From Halobiforma lacisalsi AJ5 (GTDB lineage: Archaea; Halobacteriota; Halobacteria; Halobacteriales; Natrialbaceae), in the NCBI RefSeq assembly GCF_000226975.2, contig NZ_CP019285.1, forward strand, positions 2,108,001-2,172,000: a stretch of DNA of 64,000 bases, given 5' to 3'. Position numbers and translations under genes: made by a program. The notes under the pieces were generated by a model. That model did not search any database. It had not been told where the DNA came from and was given only the letters and a program-made list of their open reading frames with translations. Positions 1 to 7,997 of the stretch are shown here, piece after piece (the first letter of the stretch is position 1; the number at the start of each line of letters is the position of its first letter).

Positions 1-1101
1 TGTCTCGACGTAGAACCGGGCGCTTCGGCGGTGCCACTCCTCCAGACCGAGGTCGGCACGTCGGTCGGCAGCGAGGAGGAACGACGCGATTTCGGCGTCG
101 TCGCGGAACCAGGTGTAGCCGTAACCGCCGGAGTACCTGAAGAAGGGGTCGAACTCGGGGCCGGCAATCCGGGATCCGTTCGAGCCCCGCAGGAGAGCGA
201 GGGTTCGCAGGTCGTCGACCGCGTCGCCGATCGTCCCGTTTCCGACCGTGCTCGAAGTGTCACCAGCGCCCAGAAGTCCCCGCGCCTGGGTCCGGCCGAC
301 CTCGAGGATCGTCTCGCGGTCGGAATGGTCGGCGACGCCGGCACGGACCCGTTCGAGGGCCTCGAGCCGGTCGCCGTCGGAGGCGTCCGCGAGGAGCGTC
401 GCGACCGTCGCGCTCGGGTCGTCGCCGGTCAGCGTGACCTCGAGCATCGCGATCGGGCTGAGGGAGGTCTCCTCGTATCGGCCGGCGGCGTCCGGACGGG
501 GAAACTCGACCGGCTCCTCGTCGAGCAGTTCCTCGAAGTTCGGCGGCACCTGTCCCGCGACCTCGAGCGGCGTCGAGGCGGCGACGAAATCGCGTTCGCG
601 GTCGTGATAGATCTCGACGACGTCCTCGTGTCGGAGCTGTCCGGTCCGGCCGACCCGACCCTCGGGGGCGAAACCGAGACAGGCGTGGATCGACGGCTCC
701 GAGGGGCTGTCCGTCCCGTCGGTACCCTCGAGTTCGAAGTGCGTGAGATGTAGTCGGCCGACGGTCACGTCGTGCTGGACGAGCGTGACCGGATCCGAGC
801 TCGGTTCGGAATCGATCCGGTGGACGGTTTCGACGACCGCGGTGTCGCCGACGTAGCGCTGTTGGCCACCCTCGAGCCAGTGGGTTCCGTTACCCAGTTC
901 GACCCCGAACCGGGACTTCTCGATGCCGACGAGCCCCGAGACGGGATAGGAGTAGTCCCTGACCGACCCGTCGGGGGCGACGTGGACGAGCCGATCGTCG
1001 AGCCCCGAGAACAGCCCCGACGTCGACCGTCGCTCGCCGGGAAACCGACGAGAGTCGCCCCGCGATCGCTTGACGTCGTTCAGGGCGCTGTGAAGTTTCA
1101 T
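1..1101 (-). CDS. Glycoside hydrolase family 15 (glucoamylase-like), 3' end cut by window edge
   Basis: The reading frame is open from ATG at 1101 to the first base of the window (367 codons), so only the N-terminal part is present. The protein begins MKLHSALNDVKRSR and continues through SGLFSGLDDRLVHVAPDGS, and near the cut it has the stretch GGYGYTWFRDDAEIASF. The YTWFRDD-type segment with a preceding beta-rich N-domain is typical of archaeal GH15 enzymes that release glucose from alpha-glucans. No signal peptide is visible, so the enzyme is probably cytoplasmic. It is divergent from the trmB-type regulator starting at 1269; the 167-base spacer holds an AT-rich stretch near 1130-1150 that could serve as its TATA element. 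The family is well supported. The exact substrate (starch, maltodextrin or trehalose) cannot be told. Confidence 0.85.
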   Translation of the reverse strand, partial: MKLHSALNDVKRSRGDSRRFPGERRSTSGLFSGLDDRLVHVAPDGSVRDYSYPVSGLVGIEKSRFGVELGNGTHWLEGGQQRYVGDTAVVETVHRIDSEPSSDPVTLVQHDVTVGRLHLTHFELEGTDGTDSPSEPSIHACLGFAPEGRVGRTGQLRHEDVVEIYHDRERDFVAASTPLEVAGQVPPNFEELLDEEPVEFPRPDAAGRYEETSLSPIAMLEVTLTGDDPSATVATLLADASDGDRLEALERVRAGVADHSDRETILEVGRTQARGLLGAGDTSSTVGNGTIGDAVDDLRTLALLRGSNGSRIAGPEFDPFFRYSGGYGYTWFRDDAEIASFLLAADRRADLGLEEWHRRSARFYVET

Positions 1102-1268
1102 CGTGGAACCCGATACGACCTCCACCGTCTAAAATTTGTTGTAAAATGTATTCTCACTTTTCACCGATGGCGAAGCCGCCGTCGTCCGTGGAATCGACGG
1201 TCGGTCCGCTCGAGTCGAGCGCGAATCTTTTTCAGCCGTCGCTGCAATTCTTGCAACACTAACTACTC

Positions 1269-2336
1269 ATGGACACTGACGGCCTCGCCGGACTACTCGA
1301 GCAATTCGGCCTCTCGGAAAAGGAGATCGACACGTATCTCGCCATCCTGGATCACGGGGAATCGAAGGCGAGCACGATCGCGGACGCCGCCGACGTGTCG
1401 AAGCGGTACGTCTACAGCATCAGCGAAGAACTCGAGGAACGGGGGTTCGTCGAGGTCGACGACCACGCGGTACCGACGGTCATCCGGCCGGTCCAACCGG
1501 AGACGGTCGTCCAGCGGCTCACCCGCAGCGTCGAGCAGATGGAGCCGGAACTGGAGTCGCGGTACACGCGGACCGAACGCACCGGGGAGCAGTTCGAGGT
1601 GATCAAGTCCCGACAGACGGTCCTCAAGCGCATCGAAGAGTTGCTGCGAAACGCCGAAACCGAGGTGACGCTGTCGTTGCCCGCGTCGATACTCCCGCAG
1701 ATCCGGTCGACGCTCGAGGAGACCGTCGAACGGGACGTCCTCGTCCTCCTGCTCGTCGGGACGGCCGACGGCGAGCGGATCGATACTGCGTCGCTCGCCG
1801 GGACGGCGAGTACTGTCCGGACCTGGGACGCACTCGTCCCGACGATGTTGACGGTCGATCGAGTTCACGGGCTGTTGGCTCCGAACCAGATCCTTACGAG
1901 TTCCACGAGCGATACGCGTGCGATCGCCCTCTCACAGGAACAACTCGTCCCCGTACTCACTGGTTCCTTCCTGGCGAACTACTGGCCGATCGCGGAGGAG
2001 CGATACGTCAGGTCGCCGGCGGAGTTGCCGGGAACGTACGACGGATTCCGGCACGCAGTCTTCCAGATCGCGCTCCACCGGACGAGCGACACCCGGCTCG
2101 AGGCGACCGTCGAGGGGGCGCCGGTCGCCGACCGGGACCTGCCGACACGACTCTCTGGCGAGGTCGTCGACGTCCGACAGAGCCTGGTCCGGCCCGTCTC
2201 GTCGACCGTTCCCATCGAGAACGCGTTCGAGATCCAGGTCGACGGCGACCGCTACAGCATCGGCGGGAGCGGCGCGTTCCTCGAGGACTTCGAGGCGGAG
2301 TCGGTGACGCTTCGTCGGCTTGAGGACGGAGAGTAG
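1269..2336 (+). CDS. trmB: TrmB family sugar-sensing transcriptional regulator
   Basis: A 355-residue protein. Residues about 10-75 form a TrmB-type winged helix (FGLSEKEIDTYLAILDHGES, then an A-D-V-S-K-R-Y-V-Y recognition region). This is followed by a helical linker (about 75-110) and the C-terminal TrmB effector domain that binds sugars in this family. In Halobacterium, TrmB controls central carbon genes through TACT-N7/8-GAGTA. Here that motif occurs upstream of the next three genes, which all belong to the Entner-Doudoroff pathway, so this is almost certainly their regulator. I see no copy before trmB itself. The ATG at 1269 follows an AT-rich region and fits leaderless or short-leader initiation. 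Confidence 0.9.
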   Translation: MDTDGLAGLLEQFGLSEKEIDTYLAILDHGESKASTIADAADVSKRYVYSISEELEERGFVEVDDHAVPTVIRPVQPETVVQRLTRSVEQMEPELESRYTRTERTGEQFEVIKSRQTVLKRIEELLRNAETEVTLSLPASILPQIRSTLEETVERDVLVLLLVGTADGERIDTASLAGTASTVRTWDALVPTMLTVDRVHGLLAPNQILTSSTSDTRAIALSQEQLVPVLTGSFLANYWPIAEERYVRSPAELPGTYDGFRHAVFQIALHRTSDTRLEATVEGAPVADRDLPTRLSGEVVDVRQSLVRPVSSTVPIENAFEIQVDGDRYSIGGSGAFLEDFEAESVTLRRLEDGE

Positions 2337-2344
2337 TCCTCCTT

Positions 2345-2360
2345 TACTTTGCAGTGAGTA
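2345..2360 (+). promoter_or_regulatory. TrmB operator before the KDPG aldolase gene
   Basis: TACT (2345-2348), seven bases, GAGTA (2356-2360): an exact match to the TrmB motif TACT-N7/8-GAGTA known from Halobacterium. It lies 9 bases after the trmB stop and 112 bases before the aldolase ATG. Confidence 0.75.
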
Positions 2361-2472
2361 AACTTCATGGGACGAGGGGGAGAACGTCCGGCGTAATGAC
2401 TGGACGGAGTAGTTACGATCGAACGCGGCCTCGTGCCGCGTCGAACGCCACGACGGAGGGAGGGTCGCGACG

Positions 2473-3126
2473 ATGACCGACGCACGCGCGGTTCGGGATC
2501 GGATCGCCGAGGGCGGCGTCGTCGCCGTTCTCCGGGGTGTCGGCGAGGACGATATCGTCCCCGTCGCTCGAGCGCTCCACGAGGGGGACGTCGCCGCGAT
2601 CGAGATCACGGCCGACGGCGACTTCGCTCGAGAGAAGATGGCCGCGGTCTCGCGCGAGCTGGCCGATACCGACGCCGTGGTCGGAGCCGGCACCGTGCTC
2701 GACGCCGCGACTGCGGAATCGATGATCGACGCGGGCGCGGAGTTCGTGGTCTCGCCGCACCTGGACGTCGACGTCGTCCGTACCTGTAACCGTCACGGCG
2801 TTCTCGCCGCGCCCGGCATCATGACGCCGACCGAGGCCGTAACCGCGATGGAGGCCGGAGCGGACGTACTCAAACTGTTCCCGGCCTCTACCGTCGGCCC
2901 CGGACACATCGGCGCGATCAAGGGCCCGCTCGGGGATGTCGACGTGATTCCGACCGGCGGTATCTCGGCGGAAAACGCCGGCGAATACCTCGAGGCGGGA
3001 GCGCTCGCGGTCGGTGCTGGCAGTGCAATCGTCGACGACGAGGCGATCGCCGACGGCGACATGGACCGCGTTCGGGAGTCGGCTGCTACCTTCGTCGAGG
3101 CGGTCGACGAAGCGCGAACCGAGTGA
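2473..3126 (+). CDS. kdpgA: 2-keto-3-deoxy-6-phosphogluconate aldolase (class I, Eda type)
   Basis: A 217-residue protein, the usual length for the bacterial-type KDPG/KHG aldolase. Key features are the catalytic glutamate E44 in AIEIT, GAGTV, and the Schiff-base lysine K134 in VLKLFPAS, followed by the phosphate-binding IPTGGIS. It cleaves KDPG to pyruvate and glyceraldehyde-3-phosphate, the last committed step of the semi-phosphorylative Entner-Doudoroff route. A GGAGGG Shine-Dalgarno-like run (about 2454-2462) precedes ATG 2473. An exact TrmB operator lies upstream and glucose dehydrogenase follows. KDG kinase, needed between gluconate dehydratase and this enzyme, is not in the window. Confidence 0.92.
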   Translation: MTDARAVRDRIAEGGVVAVLRGVGEDDIVPVARALHEGDVAAIEITADGDFAREKMAAVSRELADTDAVVGAGTVLDAATAESMIDAGAEFVVSPHLDVDVVRTCNRHGVLAAPGIMTPTEAVTAMEAGADVLKLFPASTVGPGHIGAIKGPLGDVDVIPTGGISAENAGEYLEAGALAVGAGSAIVDDEAIADGDMDRVRESAATFVEAVDEARTE

Positions 3127-3240
3127 GTCCGGTCAGTCCCCGGTCATCCGACCTCATTTTCCTGCCGATCGCTTCCGCCTCGAGCGGTCCGACCGTCGAT
3201 CGTCGTCGCGATCCCCGGCCGATCAGAATGTTCTACAATT

Positions 3241-3256
3241 TACTACTAAGGGGGTA
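3241..3256 (+). promoter_or_regulatory. TrmB-like operator before glucose dehydrogenase
   Basis: TACT (3241-3244), seven bases, GGGTA (3252-3256): one mismatch from TACT-N7-GAGTA. It abuts a TATA-like AAATACTTTA at about 3256-3265, which is about 27 bases before the gdh ATG at 3290. Confidence 0.6.
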
Positions 3257-3289
3257 AATACTTTAGCCACCCGGTGCGTTGGTCCGGGT

Positions 3290-4360
3290 ATGAAAGCGAT
3301 CGCTGTCGAACCAGGCGCCGGCGAGCCGACGCTCGTCGAGCGGCCACAGCCCGAGCCAGGTACGGGCGAGGCGCTGGTGCGAACGCTGCGGGTGGGCGTC
3401 GACGGGACCGACCACGAAGTCATCGCGGGACACCACGGTGAACTCCCCCCGGGCGAGGAACGACTCGTCCTGGGCCACGAAGCGGTCGGCGTCGTCGCCG
3501 ATCCGAACGGGACCGACCTCGAGGAGGGGGAGATCGTCGTCCCGACGGTTCGCCGACCGCCCGCGGGCGGGACCAACGAGTACTTCGAGCGGGGCGAGCC
3601 GGACATGGCCCCCGAAGGCGAGTACGTCGAGCGCGGGATCGTCGGCGAACACGGGTTCATGTCCGAGTACTTCACCAGTCCCGCGGAATACCTCGTTTCG
3701 ATCCCCGAGGAACTCGCGGCGCTTGGCTTCCTCGTCGAGCCGATCAGCATCTCCGAGAAGGCCTTCGAGCACGCCTTCGCCTCGCGGTCGGCGTTCGACT
3801 GGAACCCCGAGTCCGCCCTCGTGCTCGGGAACGGCTCCCTCGGGCTGCTCACGCTGGCGATGCTCGAGAAGGTCTACGAGTTCGACCGGACGTACTGCCT
3901 CGGGCGGCGGGACCGGCCCGACCCCACGATCGACATCATCGAGGCCCTGGGGGCGACGTACGTCGACTCGCGGGAGACGCCGGTCTCCGAGGTCCCCGAC
4001 GCGTACGAGGCCGTCGACTTCGTCTACGAGGCGACGGGATACGCGAAACACGCCGTCGAGACGGTCGACGCGCTCGCACCGAACGGCGTCGGCGCGCTGC
4101 TGGGCGTCCCCGAACCCTGGGAATTCGAGGTCGACGGCGGTCACCTCCACCGCGAGATGGTCCTGCACAACAAGGCGCTGGTCGGCACGGTCAATTCCCA
4201 CCGCGGCCAGTTCGAATCGGCCGTCGACACGCTTTCCCAGCTTCCCGACTGGTTCACCGACGACCTCGTGACCGGGGTCTACGGCCTCGAGGAGTACGAC
4301 GCGGCGTTCGAAACCGGTGACGAGGTCGTGAAGACGGCCGTCGAGTTCGCCTCGCTGTAG
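3290..4360 (+). CDS. gdh: Glucose 1-dehydrogenase (zinc-dependent MDR family)
   Basis: A 356-residue protein starting MKAIAVEPGAGEP, close in length and sequence to the Haloferax glucose dehydrogenase as I remember it. The catalytic zinc ligands of that enzyme are present at the same numbers: D38 (VDGTDHEV), H63 (LGHEAVG) and E150 (FLVEPIS). The nucleotide-binding region GNGSLGLLTLAML follows around residue 187. It oxidises glucose to gluconolactone with NAD(P), the first step of the Entner-Doudoroff route, and gnaD continues the pathway 72 bases downstream. ATG 3290 is chosen over longer in-frame starts because of homology and the TATA-like element about 27 bases upstream. Confidence 0.95.
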   Translation: MKAIAVEPGAGEPTLVERPQPEPGTGEALVRTLRVGVDGTDHEVIAGHHGELPPGEERLVLGHEAVGVVADPNGTDLEEGEIVVPTVRRPPAGGTNEYFERGEPDMAPEGEYVERGIVGEHGFMSEYFTSPAEYLVSIPEELAALGFLVEPISISEKAFEHAFASRSAFDWNPESALVLGNGSLGLLTLAMLEKVYEFDRTYCLGRRDRPDPTIDIIEALGATYVDSRETPVSEVPDAYEAVDFVYEATGYAKHAVETVDALAPNGVGALLGVPEPWEFEVDGGHLHREMVLHNKALVGTVNSHRGQFESAVDTLSQLPDWFTDDLVTGVYGLEEYDAAFETGDEVVKTAVEFASL

Positions 4361-4403
4361 TCGGCGCGTCTCGAGTCGACGACCGGCCCGTGATGAAAAC
4401 AAT

Positions 4404-4420
4404 TACTTCCTTTGCGAGTA
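4404..4420 (+). promoter_or_regulatory. TrmB operator before gluconate dehydratase
   Basis: TACT (4404-4407), eight bases, GAGTA (4416-4420): an exact match to the TrmB motif. It sits between a TATA-like AAAACAATTA (about 4396-4405) and the ATG at 4433, where a bound regulator would block transcription. Confidence 0.75.
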
Positions 4421-4432
4421 GTGATTTTTCCC

Positions 4433-5671
4433 ATGGGAGTCGATTACTCGAAGCTACGCGATCCGAACGCGGAATACACGATGCGGGATCTGTCGGCGGA
4501 GACGATGAACGTGACCCGCGAGCGCGGGGGCGGTCGGGACGTCGAGATCACGGACGTCCAGACGACGATGGTCGACGGTAACTTCCCGTGGACCCTCGTC
4601 CGAATTTACACCGATGCGGGGATCGTCGGCACGGGCGAGGCCTACTGGGGCGCGGGCGCGCCGGAACTCATCGAACGGATGGCGCCGTTCCTCCGGGGCG
4701 AGAATCCCCTCGACATCGATCGCCTCACGGAGCATCTCGTCCAGAAGATGTCCGGCGAGGGGTCGATCGGCGGCGTCACCGTCACCGCGATTTCGGGCAT
4801 CGAGGTCGCACTGCACGATCTGGCGGGCAAAATCCTCGAGGTGCCGGCCTACCAGTTGCTCGGCGGGAAGTACCGCGACGAGGTCCGGGTCTACTGTGAC
4901 TGCCACACCGAAGAGGAAGCGGACCCGATCGCCTGCGCCGACGAGGCCGAACGCGTCGTCACCGAACTCGGCTACGACGCCCTGAAGTTCGACCTCGACG
5001 TCCCTTCCGGCCACGAGAAAGACCGTGCGAACCGCCACCTCAGGGAGCCAGAAATCGAGCACAAGGCCTCGATCGTCGAGGCCGTCACCCAGCGCGTCGG
5101 CTCCCGGGCCGACGTCGCCTTCGACTGTCACTGGACCTTCTCTGGTGGCTCCGCGAAACGCCTCGCGAAGCGCCTCGAGGAGTACGACGTCTGGTGGCTC
5201 GAGGACCCGGTGCCGCCGGAGAATCACGACGTCCAGCGGGAAGTGACCCAGTCGACGACGACGCCGATCACGGTCGGCGAGAACGTCTACCGCAAGCACG
5301 GTCAGCGCCGCCTGCTCGAGGAGCAGGCGGTCGACATCATTGCACCGGACATGCCGAAGGTCGGCGGGATGCGCGAGACCCGGAAGATCGCGGATCTGGC
5401 GGATCTGTACTACGTCCCGGTCGCGATGCACAACGTCGCCTCGCCGGTCGCGACGATGGCGAGCGCCCACGTCGGCGCGGCGATCCCGAACTCGCTGGCC
5501 GTCGAGTACCACTCCTACGAACTCGGCTGGTGGTCGGATCTCGTCGAGGAGGACATCATCGAGGACGGCTACATCGAGGTTCCCGAGGAGCCCGGCCTCG
5601 GTGTGACCCTCGACCTGGACGCGGTCGAGGAGCACATGGTCGAAGGTGAGGAGTTGTTCGACGAAGCATAG
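4433..5671 (+). CDS. gnaD: D-gluconate dehydratase (enolase superfamily)
   Basis: A 412-residue protein beginning MGVDYSKLRDPNAEYT. It is a mandelate racemase/enolase-type dehydratase with an N-terminal capping domain and a barrel carrying the metal-ligand segments VAFDCHWTF, WWLEDPVPPENHD and VGENVYRKHG. It converts gluconate (probably galactonate too) to 2-keto-3-deoxygluconate, between glucose dehydrogenase and KDG kinase. ATG 4433 fits a leaderless message; an in-frame TTG at 4412 lies inside the TrmB operator and is unlikely. Two small hairpins overlap and follow the stop, before the convergent GH15 gene. Confidence 0.92.
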   Translation: MGVDYSKLRDPNAEYTMRDLSAETMNVTRERGGGRDVEITDVQTTMVDGNFPWTLVRIYTDAGIVGTGEAYWGAGAPELIERMAPFLRGENPLDIDRLTEHLVQKMSGEGSIGGVTVTAISGIEVALHDLAGKILEVPAYQLLGGKYRDEVRVYCDCHTEEEADPIACADEAERVVTELGYDALKFDLDVPSGHEKDRANRHLREPEIEHKASIVEAVTQRVGSRADVAFDCHWTFSGGSAKRLAKRLEEYDVWWLEDPVPPENHDVQREVTQSTTTPITVGENVYRKHGQRRLLEEQAVDIIAPDMPKVGGMRETRKIADLADLYYVPVAMHNVASPVATMASAHVGAAIPNSLAVEYHSYELGWWSDLVEEDIIEDGYIEVPEEPGLGVTLDLDAVEEHMVEGEELFDEA

Positions 5672-5701
5672 CTTCGTCGAGCCAGCAAATCTCTGATTTG
5701 C
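5660..5701 (+). terminator. Tandem hairpins at the convergent gnaD / GH15 ends
   Basis: GACGAAGC (5660-5667), ATA, GCTTCGTC (5671-5678) is a perfect 8-bp stem spanning the gnaD stop. It is followed by GCAAATC (5685-5691), TCT, GATTTGC (5695-5701), a perfect 7-bp stem. Both sit at or in the 46-base gap between convergent genes, so a bidirectional end-of-transcript role is likely. There is no long T run. Confidence 0.45.
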
Positions 5702-5717
5702 GCTGTTAGGATACCTC

Positions 5718-7667
5718 TCACCGCCTGAACAGCGTCTCTACGTGACCCGGGTCGAAGTTCTCCGGGGACACGTCGCCGTCGACCTCGAGCGCCCGCGAGA
5801 GGTACGTCGCGCTGTTTATCAGGCCGAGGTGGGAGAACGCCTGCGGAAAGTTCCCCAGGAGTTCGCCGGTATCGGGGTCGACCTTCTCGGAGTAGAGCCC
5901 CAGGGGGCTTGCGTACTCGAGCACCGACTCGAAGTACTCCCTGGCTCGCTCGAGGCGGTTCGAGAGGACGAGCGCGTCGATCAACCAGAACGAGCACAGC
6001 AGGAACGGCTCCTCCTCGTCCTCGCGGACTTCGCTGTCGACGAACCTGACGACGAGGCCGTCGTCGGTCGTCAGTCGCTCGAGGACGGCGTCGATCGTCG
6101 ACTGGACGCGGTCGTCTTCCGGCGGCAGGAACTCGTAGATCGGGAGCAACAGCGCGGTCGCGTCCAGGGCCTCCTCGCTGCCGAAGTACTGGACGAAGCT
6201 TCCGGCCGACTCGCTGTACCCGCGTTCCTCGATCGCCTCGCGGACCGCCGCCCGGCTGTCCTTCCACTCCTCGAGCGGGGCCTCGAGGTCGTTTTCCCGC
6301 GCGAGCACGATCCCCCGGTCGAGCGCGACCCAGCACAGCAGTTTCGAGTGAAGGAAGTGTCGCTGCTCCTCGCGGAACTCCCAGATGCCGGCGTCGCGCT
6401 CGTCCCAGTGGGCACAGACGTAGTCGACGATGTCGCGGAGCGCGTCCCAGTCGTCCTCGATCGGGACCGAGACGTCGAACTGGACCGTCTCGTAAAGGGC
6501 CTGGACGATCGTCCCGTAGACGTCGAGTTGTTGTTGCGGAGCCGCGGCGTTCCCGACACGGACGGGACCCGTATCGCGGTACCCCGAGAGGTGCTCGAGG
6601 GTTTGCTCGGCGACCGCGTCGCCGGTTTCACCGTGCAGACTGTAGAGAGGCTGGATCTCGTCGGGGTCCGTGCGGGCGACGTCGGCGAACCAGTCGAAGT
6701 ACTCCCGACCCTCCCGTTCGTGGCCCGTATCGTGTAACGCCTGGACGGTGAACTTTGCGTCCCGGATCCAGTTGTACCGGTAGTCCCAGGTCCGGTCGGA
6801 GCCGATCTTCTCGGGGATCGACGTCGTCGCCGCCGCCGGGATCGCCCCCGTCTCGTGGTGGATCAGCAGTTTCAGGACGAGTTCCGACCGGACGACGGCC
6901 TCGTACCACCGCTCGGGCATCGTTCCGGGCGCGCCGTCGCGGGTGCCGAGCCAGTCGCGCCAGTAGCGTTTCGTCCCGTCGAGGCAAGCCCCGAGGTCGA
7001 TCGACGAAAGCGGCCCCCGGCCGCCGTACTGGATGCCGGTCCACCAGCGATCGCCGGCCGCGAGCGAGACGGTGCCGGAGACGGTCGCGTCCGACTCCGA
7101 GACCGTGAGGTCGTCGAGCGGCGATTCCGAACCCGTGTACAGGAACAGCGACCGGTCGTCGCCACGGGCGACGACGCCGTCCGCGACTCGCTCGAACGTC
7201 GGCGTCACCCGGGCGTAGTCGAACCGGGGCGCGAACTCGAGGCCGAACTCGACATCGCCCCGGTCGCACTCGAGCAGCCGGTAGATCGCCTGCTGGAACC
7301 GATTGGCGTCGCCCTCGTGGTCGAAGTCGAACGCGTAGTCGTGGCCGTCGTCCCGACCGCGCCCGGAACCGGCCTCGCGTCCGTTCCGGATCGGCATGAA
7401 ATCGGTCACCGTCGCCTGACCGCGTTCGGTCTCGAAGGTCGTCTCGAGGACGTTCGTCCGGTCGACGTAGCGGTGGTTCGACTCGTGGGCCGCCGTCGGG
7501 GAGACGGCGAAGTGACCGCCGCGGTCGACGTCGAGGACCCGGGCGAAGACGCTCGCGTCCTCGAGGTGCGGGAAGCAACACCAGTCGATCGAGCCGGTCC
7601 TGCTGACGAGCGCGCAGCGGTCGTCGTTGCCGATGACGCCGTAGTCGCGAAGCGGTGGGTAGTCCAT
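5718..7667 (-). CDS. Glycoside hydrolase family 15 protein (full length)
   Basis: A 649-residue protein with the standard GH15 layout. It starts DYPPLRDYGVIGNDDRCALV and GSIDWCCFPHLEDASVFARV, has a beta-sandwich N-domain, then an (alpha/alpha)6 catalytic domain with EKIGSDRTWDYRYNWIRDA, WEFREEQRHFLHSK and a C-terminal SPLGLYSEKVDPDTGELLGN. Enzymes with this sequence type are glucoamylases, glucodextranases or, in some archaea, trehalases. No signal peptide is visible, so it is probably cytoplasmic. Together with the truncated GH15 gene at 1-1101 it brackets the glucose catabolic cluster, which suggests that glucose from stored or imported glucans feeds the Entner-Doudoroff genes. I see no TrmB motif before it. 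Confidence 0.88.
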   Translation of the reverse strand: MDYPPLRDYGVIGNDDRCALVSRTGSIDWCCFPHLEDASVFARVLDVDRGGHFAVSPTAAHESNHRYVDRTNVLETTFETERGQATVTDFMPIRNGREAGSGRGRDDGHDYAFDFDHEGDANRFQQAIYRLLECDRGDVEFGLEFAPRFDYARVTPTFERVADGVVARGDDRSLFLYTGSESPLDDLTVSESDATVSGTVSLAAGDRWWTGIQYGGRGPLSSIDLGACLDGTKRYWRDWLGTRDGAPGTMPERWYEAVVRSELVLKLLIHHETGAIPAAATTSIPEKIGSDRTWDYRYNWIRDAKFTVQALHDTGHEREGREYFDWFADVARTDPDEIQPLYSLHGETGDAVAEQTLEHLSGYRDTGPVRVGNAAAPQQQLDVYGTIVQALYETVQFDVSVPIEDDWDALRDIVDYVCAHWDERDAGIWEFREEQRHFLHSKLLCWVALDRGIVLARENDLEAPLEEWKDSRAAVREAIEERGYSESAGSFVQYFGSEEALDATALLLPIYEFLPPEDDRVQSTIDAVLERLTTDDGLVVRFVDSEVREDEEEPFLLCSFWLIDALVLSNRLERAREYFESVLEYASPLGLYSEKVDPDTGELLGNFPQAFSHLGLINSATYLSRALEVDGDVSPENFDPGHVETLFRR

Positions 7668-7997
7668 CTGGAACGATCGCTCGGACGTGGGGTGGAGCTA
7701 CGGGAGCGGTCGAACGGCGATTCCTCGGCCGGCGTGTGTCAGTGCCCGATACGTCGGGGGCTCGAGCCAATAAGCGTCGGCCGGCAGCGGCCGGGAGTAC
7801 GAGTCACGGCGACGGTCCGCGATCCCTCGTGGGTCTCGGGGTCCTCGAGGGGGAGGCCCGCGCTCGAGGGACGTGAACCGCCGGTTCCCCTCGAGTTCGG
7901 CTGGCGGAACGCCGTCGTGGTTGGCGGTCGCCCCACAATTCGACGGGATGGCCGTGCTGGCCTCGGTTTTATAGCACTGCTCGGGGTGGAAGCGCGC
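7668..7997. other. 330-base intergenic region
   Basis: Spacer between two divergent genes (GH15, minus; HtrA, plus). The only clear signal is TTTTATAG at about 7967-7974, the TATA element for the protease. I see no small gene, repeat or RNA in it. Confidence 0.5.

Noticed and set aside
4454..5635. A 393-codon minus-strand frame opposite gluconate dehydratase
   Set aside because: Antisense shadow; the plus strand has a clear enolase-superfamily enzyme with a TrmB operator.
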